DNA of 64,000 nt from Capra hircus (GCF_001704415.2 NC_030820.1:37492036-37556035); one strand, 5' to 3'; numbered from the stretch's first letter, positions 11,403 through 22,791 are shown. The notes: generated by a model not told the origin, from the sequence alone. Numbers and translations are program-made.

Positions 11403-11599
11403 CATCCAGATGCCCTACATTGGGTTTGTGTGTTCTCCTATCTATTGCTGTTCCTGGACAAGAATGTCAGTCCTGCCAGAGCAGGGTGCTATCTGCGCTC
11501 ACCTCTCCTCCCTACATCTGGAACAGCACCTGGAATGGCAGCTGGCAAATAGGAAGTGCTCAGCACAGTGTCTAGAGCAAGAGAAACCCTTCAGAAGGC

Positions 11600-12020
11600 T
11601 GGGCAGCCATTCCTCAGCTAAATAACAAAATAATCCTTAACTTAGTGGCTTGCTGTTGTTGTTCAGTTGCTCAGTTTTGTCTGACTCTTTTTGACCCCAT
11701 GGACTGCAGCACTCCAGGTTTCCGTGTCCTTCTCTATCTCCCGGAGTTTGCTCAAACACATGCCCACTGGGTCAGTGATGCCATTGAACCATCTCATCCT
11801 CTGTCGCCCCCTTCTTCTCCTGCCTTCAAACTTTCCCAGCATTAGAGTTTTTTCCAATGAGTCGGCTCTTTGCATCAGATGGCCAAAGTATTGGAGCTTC
11901 AGTTTCAGCATCAGTCCTTCCAATGAATATTCAGGGTTGATTTTCTTTAGGATTGACTGGTGGCTTACAAGAGCAATAATTAGCTATTTCACCTGATTCT
12001 GTGGGTCAGCTCTTTGGGCA
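11600..12020 (-). mobile_element. Old LTR-like repeat, split by BovB
   Basis: 'aataatccttaacttagtgg' before and 'tgattctgtgggtcagctct' after the BovB piece are parts of one old interspersed repeat, probably an ERVL/MaLR-type LTR. A similar sequence appears at 35715-36125. Family name unresolved. Confidence 0.4.
11652..11959 (-). mobile_element. BovB 3' fragment (antisense) with short TSD
   Basis: Reverse complement of the BovB 3' end: 'ttcagttgctcagttttgtc', 'ccatctcatcctctgtcgcc' and 'cagtccttccaatgaatatt'. It is flanked by 'gtggctt' at 11645-11651 and 11960-11966. On the minus strand the RT C-terminal frame is open for about 86 codons but 5'-truncated. Confidence 0.9.
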
Positions 12021-12274
12021 GGGCTCCTCTCCATGTGGGATTTTGTGTGTGTGTGTGGCAACTGTGGCACTGTGAAAAGGTGGCCACCTCTCAGCCACCA
12101 GCCACACTGCAGCTGGCTTCTACTAGAGGAAGCTAAGCCACCAGACTGCTGGAGGGCCAAGCATAGCCCAGCAGCACCACTTTCAGCACATCCTGTTGGC
12201 CCTAGCAAGTCAGGATGCACCCTGAATAAAAGGGAGGAGGCCACATGGCCATAATCCCATGTGGCCTTTGTAGG

Positions 12275-12440
12275 CTGGAATCTGCCCCAGACCACCTGGG
12301 GTCTTGTTAAAATGCAGATCCTGATCCAGTGGGTCTAGGGAGTGTCCTGAAACTCTACATTCCTCTACAAACTCCCAGGAGGTGCCAAGTCTGTGAGGGT
12401 CCACACCCACACAGGGAGTAGCAAAACTCTCTTTGAGTAC
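12275..12440 (+). mobile_element. MER5A-like hAT fragment
   Basis: 'acctggggtcttgttaaaat' followed by 'cagatcctgatccagtgggt' and 'aactcccaggaggtgcc' follows the MER5A order in sense orientation. Confidence 0.65.
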
Positions 12441-13284
12441 AGCCCAGCAGGGAATAGGCAAGGGCTTCAGGAATGGCTGGATCCAGGCCCTCAGAGATGC
12501 CAGAAAATTGTTTGTCCCCATCTTCAGATCTGCCTCTCCTGAGATCTCACTGGCAGACTCCAAAGTAATGGAGAGATGCCCCCCTCCCCTCGCCCTGCTT
12601 TGCACCCATAGCAGGAAGGAGGCCCCACTTCTTCACTGATCTTTCTAGCTAATGTGCTAGAGTTCTTTCTGGTTGACCTCATGGGGTCCCCATCATCGTG
12701 GCCAGGAGGCTGTGTCACCTCGCGACCAGGCCTGGGTTCCATATTGGCCCTTGGAGCCAGGCAGTGAGGCCCAGAACCCTTGAGCCTCGTGGAATGAGGG
12801 CAGGAAAGGGGAGATTCTTCATGAAAACTGGAAAGGAGAGAACACTGCTGGGAAGCCAAGACATTAGCACGGTTGGCAAGAGACAGGTGTTCTGTGATGG
12901 CTGGGGAAGCAGAGGGCAGGCCCCCTATCAGTTCTGGAGAACTACCCAGGCCTCCTGTCTCCCAGCATGGACTCAGAGGGGCTGCAGATTTAAAGAAGAA
13001 CTTAAACTCCAGAAGAGACTTGGAAATTAGCCATGGCAGTTTCCTCACAACCTGACAGTTAACAGGGATGCTAACTGACATTATTTCAAAGGCCGAGTGG
13101 TCCAGGAGAGTCAGGAGACAGTGGGTTAGGCCACGTCAGCTGCTCTCTCTCTGTGCAGGACTTGTCAGGGCCTTGAATAAGCTGGCGGACACTGCGAATC
13201 TCTAAGGGCTGGGGAAAGATTAGATACCATACTCCTGTTAAGCGCACTTTGGAAAATTAAACTAACTCCATCCCTCTCACCTGA
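12441..13284. other. Gene-free DNA
   Basis: A 185-codon open frame on the minus strand overlaps this area, but it has no recognisable domain and no exon context. No named repeat. Confidence 0.4.
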
Positions 13285-13365
13285 TGGACGAAGCAGCCGA
13301 GGAAGGGAAGTGACTTGGACAAGGTCATATCGCTGTTTAATTTCAGGCTGAGTCCTAGCTGCTAT
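13285..13365 (+). repeat. Short MIR-like fragment
   Basis: 'gtgacttggacaaggtcata' followed by 'aggctgagtcctagct' resembles the MIR core 'ttgcccaaggtcac' region. Short and diverged. Confidence 0.4.
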
Positions 13366-13964
13366 CTCAGTGGCCTAAGTGACGCTGTATAGAAGCATCA
13401 CCTTGTACCTCGGGGGCCCCGTCCCCAGCCCTGGGGTTTTTCCTTCCACTGGAGAGTGTTCTTCTTTCTCCCAGACATTCCTGCACAAAGGTGCTGTGAG
13501 GGGCGGTAGGCACCCAGAGGACCTCCTGTGCCTGGGACCGGCCCTAGCATTGCAGATCTGGACGGCTGCAGAAAGTGTAGGAAGCCCGTGGCTACCTGAC
13601 TTGCAAGATGCCCACATTGTGAGGCTGAAGAGACTTGATGCCTGGGCAGATGTAGAAGAGTTGGCCACCACCAGCGGTGCCAAGTGCGCCAGGCAGGAGG
13701 ACCCCGAGGGAAGGTCACGCTCAGGAGATGAGCATGCATTCTAAATCCAGAAGTGGCTGTGCGTCACTGCCGAGGAGCGCTGACGTGCGTGAAAGCTACA
13801 ACAACATTGTTGTTGAGGACCTGGTCCTGGCCCTTCTCTGCCACTCCAAGACTCATGTTTATCAAGAAGAGAACACAGCCGTTGGTTAGTCAGTGGGACT
13901 CACAAATATTAGCCACACAAGAAGGAGCCACGCTTTACTCCCTGCTGAGCGTACCATCTCGGCT
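13366..13964. other. Gene-free DNA
   Basis: No exon, RNA gene or named repeat recognised. The open frames of up to 121 codons on both strands overlap one another and look like chance. Confidence 0.35.
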
Positions 13965-14062
13965 GTGTAGACTCTAAGCCTCAGTTTCTTCACCTGTTAA
14001 ATGGAGCTGAAATGCATTCCTGCCTCCCAGTTTTGTTGGGAGGATTCAATAAGATTTCGGGC
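13965..14062 (-). repeat. MIR SINE fragment (antisense)
   Basis: 'agcctcagtttcttcacctg', 'ttaaatggagctgaaatg' and 'gggaggattcaataagat' are the reverse complement of the MIR core, in order. Confidence 0.75.
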
Positions 14063-14279
14063 ATGCTAAGTCACCGGTTGTAGTCACACCTTTTACAACC
14101 ATTTGGATTGTAGCCCACCAAGATCCTCTGTCCATGAGAGTCTCCAGGCAAGAATACTGGAATGGGTTGCCATGCCCTCCTCCGGGTGGATCTTCCTGAC
14201 CCAGGGACAGAACTTGCATTTCCTGAGGCTCCTGCGTTGCAGGCAGATTCTTTACCGCTGAACCCTGGGGGAAGCCCTT
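14063..14279 (-). mobile_element. Bov-tA SINE (antisense)
   Basis: A diverged copy running from 'gctaagtcaccggttgtagt' to 'gggggaagccctta'. The BovB-like tail is on the left and the tRNA-like head on the right. Confidence 0.85.
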
Positions 14280-15876
14280 AGTAATATTACGCCTGTGAAA
14301 CGGGAATGCTCTTGGTCCATCCACAGCAAGGGCTCCTGAAGGGATGGCGGGAACAGAGAGGTGGGATCAGGGCCAGCTTCCAAGGTGCTAAGGGGCAAAG
14401 CCAAGATCAGACCTGGTCCACCCAAAGCCTTGGTGTGGCTCCCTCCTGCCCTGGCATGGCTACTCAGAGAGGAGCAGCCTTCACTAGAAGATGGCAATGG
14501 CTTAGAGCCCAGAAAGGACAAAGGGCTGGTCTGAGTCTTCTGTATACGGGGCAGGGTGCAGGGGGTGGGATATGTGTCTCTGGTCACTTTGAAGTGACCT
14601 GGTCCAAAGGCCAGGCAGAGAAGCAGATGTCATGAGCAGAGTGGGGTGTTTGTATCTGACCTCTTAGAGCAGAGCCCAGCGCCAAGCATGGCTTAATGCT
14701 TGGCCATCAGCCCTCAAGGCCGCCCAGAGGGAAGGGACCGGGGACCATGCCTTAGCCTTTCAGGCGTGGTTTGCAAGCCCAGGAAGTCAAAGCTTCACTG
14801 GCAGATGCTTCCGGGTGAAAGTCCCAGTGGGATTGAAGGGGAGGTGCTGTGAGCATCTAGCCATTGAGTGGGGAAGGGAGTAGAGGCAGGCACGGTGGTT
14901 ACCTGCTTGCAGATACACTGCTTGGGGAAGGTCAGACATGTCCCCAGGAAGCCACGTCCAAAGTTGAAAATGAGTGCCTTTCTCGAAAGATCGACATGGC
15001 AGCAGGGGTGCCCAGTCTGAGGCACTGGTTCCCAAACCCTGAAAATGGACATCAAATTTTTTTCTATGTGCGAGTGGGGCATTTTTCTGAAAAGAAAGTC
15101 TATAGTAGGAAAGGCAAGCTGGTGGCACAGCTCAGCTTTGTTGGGTCCGCACTGTGTTTCAATTATGTGAATTCAGGTCCAACATTTAAAAATTAGGAAC
15201 CTGTACATAAAAACAAAAATTTTGGTGTCTCTCGAAATAACTCACAAGCTCTGGCCACCTGGGACCCACACCCCTGAGAAGGGCTCCCTGGTTGAGGTGG
15301 GGGTGGGGCCCCTGGTGGGGCATCTGCACCTTCTGTGGCCTCCCCAATCAACCGCAAACATCAGCCCACACTTACCGTCACCCTTACCTTGTTTTTCCTC
15401 GCGGGTTTATTATGTTCACTTGCTTGGATCCTCTGGCTTTTGCGTTTGTAACCTCTTAATATGAACTTGGAATAGAGGCTCCCCATGGTATCTGGTCAAC
15501 TGAGATTGCTTCCAGCCTAAACTCTTCCCTGTTGATCCAGGATGGAGACTGACCCTTAGTAGGGGCAGATTACAGCCCTGCCAGGGCATTTGGAATCTCT
15601 TCCCTTTAAGGAATGTGTGTTTACAAATGGGCAGGCTTATCTCGGGATGGCTACGAAACACCCAAAGGTGTCCAGAAATTCCTGAAACTAGTCTCTGCAA
15701 AGGTCCTATGTACAAGACAGGTAGTTCATGTTCTACTCAGATAATCAAGCAGTGAGTGAAACCAATGGTAACCTTTGGGCAATCCTTTCTTTATGACTTT
15801 TGAAAGGGGACAGATTGGAACGCAAACAGAAGTCTCTGGCTGAGAGCAGCTTTCTGAAGCCAGAATTAACAAGACT
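14280..15876. other. Gene-free DNA
   Basis: No exon or named repeat recognised. 15040-15240 is AT-richer, with short A/T runs. The open frames of 95-113 codons overlap each other on opposite strands and look like chance. Confidence 0.4.
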
Positions 15877-15890
15877 CTGAGTCTTAAGCA

Positions 15891-16101
15891 TGCATGCTGT
15901 CACTTCTTCAGTTGTGTCTGACTCTTTGCGACCCTATGGACTTATAGCCCACCAGGCTCCTCTGTCCATGGGATCCTCCAGGCAAGAATACTGAAGTGGG
16001 TTGCCACGCCCTTCTCCAGCAGATCTTCCCAACCCAGGGATTGAATCCGAGTTTCATAAGTCTCCTGCAAGTTCTTTATCAGTAATGCCACCTGGGAAGC
16101 C
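15891..16101 (-). mobile_element. Bov-tA SINE (antisense) with perfect TSD
   Basis: Bov-tA reverse complement bounded by identical 14-bp copies of 'ctgagtcttaagca' at 15877-15890 and 16102-16115. The head carries a small internal change near 'agtttcataagtctcctgca'. Confidence 0.95.
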
Positions 16102-16609
16102 CTGAGTCTTAAGCAGGACTTTGCATTTGGGAAGATAGAGCGAGTCACTCCCAGCTAATTTCACACTGAGACTCACAGGAGCATAGTCCCCCGGCTCACA
16201 GCCCTTGGAAGGGGCTGGACCTGCAGTGCTGAGAACCAGACATGGGCAGGAGCACTCATGTGAGCCAAGGGATAAAGAGGAGTCTTAGACCAGAACCTGG
16301 ACTAGAGTCTAGGAATCTTGCCAAAGGGCAAGTGGAAGACGCACACATACGTACGGGCTTTGTGTGTTTGACTGACTATACGGCTCCCAGCGCAGCACAT
16401 CACAGCTTCCCTCCTGTCCCACGGCTGACAGCTGCAGACCTCGCTGGTATCTATCTGCACCCAAGCAGAGGAATTCAGTCCAGAGCTGATGGGGAGAGAG
16501 TGACTGTCCAGGAATGCAGCAAAAGCCTTTCTTGATGACTCAGTGTTTGGGAACCAGATGTTAGCTTGAGCACACGTGGCTTTGAGGCCTCTCGGTGCCC
16601 AGGGCCTGT

Positions 16610-16740
16610 TCATGCATTCTTATCTATAAAAGGGGATCATTGTAGACCCTACCTCCACACCCTGATGAGGAGATTAAATGAGATGATATAGGAGAAGAGT
16701 TTCAAACACTGGAAGCCAGCTGTTAGTTAGCAGTCACTGA
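16610..16740 (-). repeat. MIR SINE fragment (antisense)
   Basis: 'ttatctataaaaggggatca', 'gaggagattaaatgagatga' and the following region match antisense MIR. Confidence 0.7.
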
Positions 16741-16831
16741 ATCTGACTTAAATGCAAGAAGCCTTTTGGGAGGGGATACGGGGATGGGGGGTGGGGGCAG
16801 AGTTGCCCAGGAAGGGAGGGTGGGAGGCTTG

Positions 16832-17034
16832 TATGCTTGCTCAGTCATGTGCGACTCTCTGCGGCCCCATGGACTGTAGCCCGCCAGGCTCCTCTGTCCA
16901 CGGAGTTTTTCAGGCAAGAATACTGGAGTAAGTGGCCATTTCCTACTCTAGGGGATCTTCTTGACTTAGGGATTGAACATGCATCTCCTGCATTGGCAGA
17001 TGGATTCTTTACTGCTAGTGCCAACTGGGAAGCC
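16832..17034 (-). mobile_element. Bov-tA SINE (antisense)
   Basis: From 'atgcttgctcagtcatgtgc' through 'ccatggactgtagcccgcca' to 'ccaactgggaagccc'. A typical full-length copy with moderate divergence. Confidence 0.9.
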
Positions 17035-17274
17035 CATGGAAGTTGGAGCTGCGTTCAGAGCAGGTGGCTGCCTGGGGCTGTCCACCTGCGGGAGTTGGGG
17101 GGGTCAGGATGGGGGAGGAATTGGGTGTTTATCTACCTGCAGGTCCCTGCAGTGGAAGCTTCGAGCCCCAGGGGATGTGGGTGGGGCAGGAACTGCCTCT
17201 GAGAAAATTGCCTTCATGGTTCTGATTATTCGAATTCCGATCCTAAAGCAGCAGACCTCAGCTCACATCCCCTC

Positions 17275-17430
17275 GCGGCCCTTCACTGGCTTCGTGACCC
17301 TCTTTGCCTCTCTGGGCTGCAGTTTCCCCATCGCTCAGAAGGGGAACAGTCCTCTTGTGCTGCCAGATTAATTCTGAGGATTAAGTGTGACCATGACCGT
17401 GAAGAGGCAGCAGGTGCCCAGCAAACGTGA
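17275..17430 (-). repeat. MIR SINE fragment (antisense)
   Basis: 'gggctgcagtttccccatcg' and 'attctgaggattaagtgtga', followed by 'gcccagcaaacgtg', follow the antisense MIR order. Confidence 0.65.
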
Positions 17431-18195
17431 GTCCCTGGGTTCTGTGTCCCTCACTTGCCCACCGCAGACATTCTGTTCCTTCCCCAGGGGGAGCCGGGCT
17501 GGCACTGACCGTCTCTCCAGATGAGCAGGACATGCTAAATCCAGACTCGTGTTTGCCTCCGAGGCGACTTCTAAGTGATGGGTCATCTGTGTGCTCAACC
17601 GCAATTATCTCCCCAGCCTTGTATTATCAGCTGGTTTCCCCTCCAGCTCCGTGGTCTGTGGCTTTCAGATGCAGAGAGGGAGGCAGAATGCTGGCCCGAG
17701 GGAGGCCAAGCCAGGAACAAAATCCCAACTGGAAGAATTCCTGACTCTGCAGCTCACGGGCCAGAGTGTGGGTGGATGGAGGGGTTTCCGTGGAGTCAGA
17801 GGTGGGGAGAGGGCGGCTCGGAGACATGTGGGAGGCACCGGTAGAATCTGACTTTCAGATAAACTACAAATAAGTTCTTTAGAGTAAGTATACTTTGTGA
17901 AATTCTTGGATCAGGCTTATACTAACAAGTTATTTGTTTATTTGAAATTTAAATTAAACTGGGCACCTTGTGTCTTTGTTTCCTAAACCTGGCCACCCTT
18001 GTCAGGGGGACACAAACCCTCACCGATGGTTTGAGTTTGAAATCAGCCCAGCAACCATCCAGTTAGCCCTGTAGTCCGAGGCGGCTGAGAAGGGTCATCG
18101 GCCGCCTGACAGCGTCTCTGTCTCCAGGGGCTTCACCCCAGGGCCTACAACCCCTTAACCGGGTCACTGTGACCGTATTGTCGTGTGCCTGGTGT
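17431..18195. other. Gene-free DNA
   Basis: No exon or named repeat recognised. Three + strand frames overlap at 17427-17851, which suggests base composition rather than coding. Confidence 0.4.
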
Positions 18196-18257
18196 GCGGC
18201 AGTCCATGGGGTCACATAGAGTTGGACACGACTGAGCGACTGAACTGAACTGAACTG
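18196..18257 (+). mobile_element. Short BovB/Bov-A 3' end
   Basis: Only the terminal 60 bp is present: 'cagtccatggggtcacatag' to 'gactgagcgactgaactgaa', ending in a (GAACT)n pentamer tail. A severely 5'-truncated insertion. Confidence 0.85.
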
Positions 18258-19483
18258 TCGGTCATAAACGCACTCCACCGCACCTAGATGTTCGAAGAAA
18301 ATGCACTTTGTTCTTCCGCACTGGGATCCAGGCAAACACAGGCTAGAGGTCAGTTCCTGGAAGCCGACCTGAGACCAGGATGCAGGTGCACCTGGCCCAG
18401 GGGAGGAGAGAAGCAGGAGGGGGAGGAGTGAGCACGGCTGGGAGGCTGACCTCGCAAGAGCCCGGGAGTGGGAGCCACGCCAGGGAGCTGGTCCCGCCCC
18501 AGGACGAGGGCACCGGGCTTTGCACTCAGTGTCAGGGTCGCTGCTGCCCTCAGCCTCCCAGGCGTCTCTGGGTGTGGTACATCCTCTGCAGGCAGATAAC
18601 CCCGGGAGAGCCTCCGCTGATTGTTGGAGGCAGCGCTTTTAGCAGCTGGGCCGGTCCAGGGGATCTGGGCCTGGCGCCAACTGCACCTAAGGCACATCCT
18701 CTGTTCAAGTTCAGGCTGTGTCCCTTCAGTGTGAGCGGTCCACTGTCCAGGCCAATTTAAAAGGTCTCTTTTCAGAGACAGTCTTCTTACGACTGCTCTC
18801 CCCGTCTCCAGCCTCCCTAAGGAGTTCCGGGCTGTGGGGCTGGGACAACACTTACAGTTCTTGATGGCAGTGGTTGGGGGTGCGGGGAGCTCTGAGTCCT
18901 AGTGGTATCTGCAGGATGATGGCCTGACCCCTGAGGTCTGCAGGGGTGACCAGCCCCTTCTGGTCTTCTAGGGATATTTTGGCACCCAGTGCTGTAGTCT
19001 ATGGCTCGGCCATTTGCCCTAGTTGTTAGGTCCCCAATCCTAGGACTGCTTCATCCTGACTCCAGGCTTTGGCTCACCCATCAGCCCTTATAGGATCTTC
19101 TGCCTGGTGCTCAGGCTCACCTACCCAGCTCTTGCTCTTGGCTGCTGCACCCCTGGCAGGAGCCTGTTCTCGTCATCACCTGGGAAGCCCAGGGAAGCAG
19201 GCCACTGGGTCTCATGCAGTATCACCATGGCCCAGCCAGTGAGCCAGAACTTTCCCTCTGGAATCCAATGTGTCTGCCCACTTTGAGAATTTTGTCCCTT
19301 ATTACCTGCTTCTCAAACATCCTGTTTCCTCTGGTGAGTAATGGGGTGAGCTCTCTTTTTCCTCTTTCTAGAATCTTCTTCCATCTGGGGAAGCTTCTCC
19401 CAAGACAGCATTGCTGCCCCCTCCTTTCTGGGGTTATAGTGGCAGTGAGAGGAGGAATCTGAAAGCTTTGTATAAATTAAGAA
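18258..19483. other. Gene-free DNA
   Basis: GC-rich stretch (18.35-18.75 kb) followed by ordinary sequence. No exon, CpG-island promoter or repeat could be supported. Confidence 0.4.
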
Positions 19484-19654
19484 GTTAAAATAATGTGTCT
19501 GTTATAGGACACCCATGTTCATAGCAGAATTATCCACAATGGCTTGAAGGTGGAATCAACCCAGAAGTCCATCAACGGGTGAATGATTCTAAAACGTGGT
19601 CCGTGCGCACAATGAAATATTATGATTCAGCGTTAAATTCTAACACATACAGCA

Positions 19655-19873
19655 TGTGTGCATGCATGCTAAGTCACTTTAATCGTGTCCAACTCTTTGC
19701 GACCCCATGGACTGTAGGCCACAAGGCTCCCCTGTCCATGGGATTCTCCAGGCAAGAATACTGGAGTGGGTTTCCAGGCCCTCTTCCAGGGGATCTTCCT
19801 GACCTAGGCATCAAGTATCTTATGTGTCCATTGGCAGGTGAGTTCTTTACTGCTAAAGCCACCTGGGAACCCA
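19655..19873 (-). mobile_element. Bov-tA SINE (antisense) inside L1MB
   Basis: From 'gcatgctaagtcactttaat' to 'gccacctgggaaccc'. It interrupts the L1MB copy about 20 bp before the BovB insertion. Confidence 0.9.
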
Positions 19874-19896
19874 AATAGATGAACTTAAGGACATTA

Positions 19897-20368
19897 GTTG
19901 AGTTGAGTTCAGTCACTCAGTCATGTCTGACTCTTTCTGACCCCAGGGACTGCAGCATGCCAGTCCCTATCTATTACCAATTGCTAGAGCTTGCTCAAAC
20001 TCATGTCCATCAAGTCGGTGATGCCATCCAACCATCTCATCCTCTGTCATCCCCTTCTCCTCCTGCCTTCAATCTTTCCCAACATCAGGGTCTTTTCAAA
20101 TGACTCAGCTCTTCGCATGAAGTGGCCAAAATGTTGGAGTTTCAGCTTCAGCATCAGTCCTTCCAATGAATATTCAGGACTGAGTTCCTTTAGGATTGAC
20201 TGGTTTGGTCTCCTTTCAGTCCAAGGGACTCTCAAGAGTCTTCTCCAACATCACAGTTCAAAAGCATCAATTCTTCGGCGCTCAGCTTTCTTTATAGTCC
20301 AGCTCTCACATCCATACATGACTACTGGAAAAGCCATAGCTTTGACCAGACGGACATTTGTGGGCAGT
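19897..20368 (-). mobile_element. BovB 3' fragment (antisense) with perfect TSD
   Basis: Antisense BovB from 'ttgagttcagtcactcagtc' to 'agacggacatttgtgggc', flanked by 'aaggacatta' at 19887-19896 and 20369-20378. On the minus strand it would encode the RT C-terminal region, broken by substitutions. Confidence 0.92.
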
Positions 20369-20640
20369 AAGGACATTATGCTAAGTGAATTAAGGCAGCC
20401 GCAAATACTGTTCGATTCCATTTCTGTGAGGTCCCTAGAGTAGTCACATTCTTAGAGACAGAAACTAACATGGTGTTTGCCAGGGCCTGGGAGCTGTTGT
20501 TTAATGGATATGAAAAAGATTTGAGAATGGGTCACAGAACAATGTGAATAGACTTAATATCACTGAATTGTACACTTGAAAATTGGCTAGGATGGTAAAT
20601 TTTACTTTATTTTGTAGCATAATTAAAAATTAAAAGTGAA

Positions 20641-21414
20641 GGAAAAAAGGCATCTGTAACCAAAGCAGATGTCTTGTCTATGGAGGGTAGCTAATATACT
20701 CATCTATTCCTTAGGTGATTTTTTTTTTATTAGATCATCCCTGGATCCTTTGGAAAGAACAGGCCCCCGAAGAAGAGGAAATACTTTCATGAAAGAAAAG
20801 TATAGCCAGGAACAGTCCCAGCTAGAACCACCCTCAGACAAAGGCTGTGTGGCAGACAGGATTTCAGACAAAGGGGCAAGTATTTTTAGGGAAAGGGGGT
20901 CAGGAGGCTGAGAGTCACGGACAAGAGAGGTGATGTCTGGGTGAGCAGGGGAGATAGGTGTCTTCTCCAGGGGACCGTCGCAGGTGGTCTAGGCTGCAGG
21001 CAGTGATCTTAGCTCAGGGTCTGTAAAGCCTTTCTCAGAACCGCTGGGGGTGGAAGTTTTGGGGGATTCAGATTTTTTTTTTTAATTTTAGAAAAGCAAT
21101 ACAGTGCCTATTCTGTGCGTCCGAGACCGTTCTCAGTGGAGTCTGGCTCAGTACCCTGTAAACAAAGCCATTAATATGCCTGTGGCAAAATGTATAAATA
21201 TTCACACCAAGTGGCATAATAAAGACTATAAATAGCCTCATGTCAGTTCAGACTAGGTTTTGCTGCCAAGAAGTTTAAAAAAAATATCTGGTTTCCAGAG
21301 CTTTTTGGATTTGGGATTTGAAAATGGCAAAATAGGGATTGGAAACCTGTGTGAATTCCGTACCATCCGCAGACTGTAAATTAACAAAGACACACCATGT
21401 TGGAAGGGACCAGA
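20641..21414. other. Gene-free, AT-rich in part
   Basis: Contains short T and A runs (20719-20728, 21072-21082). No exon, RNA gene or confident repeat. Confidence 0.4.
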
Positions 21415-21545
21415 ATGGTGTGTTCCAGTGAACCCAACATTCTGATTTTATAAATATGAAATGAAAGTTTCTTGCCCAGGTTCACACTGTAGTCATGGGC
21501 AGAGCTGGGCTGAGACTCAAGTAAGTCTCTGACACCCAACCAGGA
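21415..21545 (+). repeat. MIR SINE fragment
   Basis: 'attctgattttataaatatg', 'gcccaggttcacactgtagt' and 'gcagagctgggctgagactc' follow the sense MIR core. Confidence 0.65.
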
Positions 21546-21944
21546 TGCCCAGCAGGGGGCTAGCCATGGCCTTCAGACCCAGATTGCCTTTGGAGTGGGG
21601 TCTACAATCCATGGAGCCAACCTGCCTCCTTTCTAGTTCCTTTAAGAGTGGCCCTCTTGCCTCGGGGAACAGCCTCTCTTATTGGACAGGCCAGTCAAGC
21701 TTCCTCTGGGCAAGGCACCTACGGGAGGACTTGTCCTACAGGTTCATAGACAGCTCACAGAGACTTGCATACACATGGTGCTCAGTAAAGACCTGCAAAA
21801 TCATTGATGTTATTTGGGTATGCATCAGGGGTAGACCCATCCAGAGAAAGAGCTGTAATTAAAAGGTCATGTGTAAGACAGCCACCAAAGATGTTTGCTA
21901 TTGTAGAACTGGAGCTAAGGGTGAGGACTTTCTTTTTTTACTTT

Positions 21945-22138
21945 TATTTTTTTAAGATTTGGTCTTTATTGAATCTGTTACGACATTGCTTCTGTTATAA
22001 TATTGCTTCTGCTGTTTGTTTTGTTGGTTTTTTTGCCCCAAAGCATGTGGGATCTTAGCTCCACAACCAGGGATTGAACCCTCACCCCCTGCATTGGAGG
22101 GTGAAGTCTTAACCACTGAATCGCCAGGGAAGTTCCTC
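21945..22138 (-). mobile_element. CHR-1-type SINE (antisense)
   Basis: T-rich start, then 'gcatgtgggatcttagctcc', 'accagggattgaaccctcac' and 'cttaaccactgaatcgccag', ending in 'ggaagttcc'. This is the reverse complement of a tRNA-derived CHR SINE. Confidence 0.8.
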
Positions 22139-22282
22139 ACCATTATTTTTGAATGATGAACATTAATGGTCATTGAAAATGATCTTTCCATCCCTGATGC
22201 CTAAGTCATGGGACTGATTCTGCCCTAAGACTGGGTAGAATGAAGATGCTTTCATACCTATAGTAGTACATAGCACATAGTA

Positions 22283-22557
22283 GGAAAAGGCAATGGCACC
22301 CCATTCTAGTACTCTTGCCTGGGAAATCCCATGGATGGAGGAGCCTGGTAGGCTGCAGTTCATGGGGTCTCGAAGAGTCAGACACAGTTGAGCTACTTCA
22401 CTTTCACTTTTCCCTTTCACTCATTGGAGAAGAAAATGGCAACCCACTCCAGTATTCTTGCCTGGAGAATCCCAAGGACAGAGGAGCCTGGTGGGCTGCT
22501 GTCTATGGGGTCACACAGGGTCGGACACGACTGAAGCGACTTAGCAGCAGCAGCAGC
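22283..22557 (+). mobile_element. Bov-A2 SINE (sense) with perfect TSD and (AGC)n tail
   Basis: Two Bov-A monomers (about 22283-22420 and 22425-22557) joined by a CACTTT-type linker and ending in an AGC trinucleotide tail. Flanked by 'agcacatagta' at 22272-22282 and 22558-22568. The AGC run is a likely polymorphic microsatellite. Confidence 0.95.
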
Positions 22558-22569
22558 AGCACATAGTAA

Positions 22570-22791
22570 AGTGAAAAAGTGAAAGTGCTAGTCGCTCAGT
22601 CATATCCAACTCTTTTGCAATCCCATAGACTATTTCCAGCCAGGCTCCTCTGTCTGTGGAATTCTTCAGACAAGAATGACTGGAGTGGGTAGCCATTCCT
22701 GTCTCGGGGGGATCTTCCTGACCCAGCGATGGAACCCAGGTCTCCTGCACTGCAGGCGGATTCCTTACCATCTGATCCCCCAGGGAAGCCC
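22570..22791 (-). mobile_element. Bov-tA SINE (antisense), tail-to-tail with Bov-A2
   Basis: Starts with 'gtgaaaaagtgaaagtgcta' and ends with 'ccccagggaagcccc'. It faces the Bov-A2 copy only about 12 bp away, giving a close inverted SINE pair. Confidence 0.9.

Larger units (their letters stand above)
10320..11575 (+). mobile_element. L2 LINE 3' end, split by an LTR
   Basis: 10320-10590 resembles the pyrimidine-rich L2 3' region ('cacccaccagac..' style followed by 'aaaggcccttccc'). 11405-11575 resumes with the L2 terminal part ('ccagagcagggtgctatctg', 'ggaacagcacctggaatggc'). The halves flank a MaLR LTR, which therefore inserted into the L2. Confidence 0.65.
19484..20640 (+). mobile_element. 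L1MB-type 3' end, split by two younger elements
   Basis: Left part: 'atccacaatggcttgaaggt' and 'aagtccatcaacgggtgaat'. After the insertions it resumes with 'ctaagtgaattaaggcagcc', 'gtgtttgccagggcctggga' and 'cactgaattgtacacttgaa', ending in an A-rich tail near 20640. This is an old sense L1 3' end; no intact frame survives. Confidence 0.85.

Noticed and set aside
12524..13081. 185-codon minus-strand open frame
   Set aside because: No domain or homology recognised, no conserved start or splice context, and overlapping frames on the other strand.
18350..18760. GC-rich patch as a possible CpG-island promoter
   Set aside because: CpG density is modest, no exon follows on either strand, and no TATA or Inr arrangement stands out.
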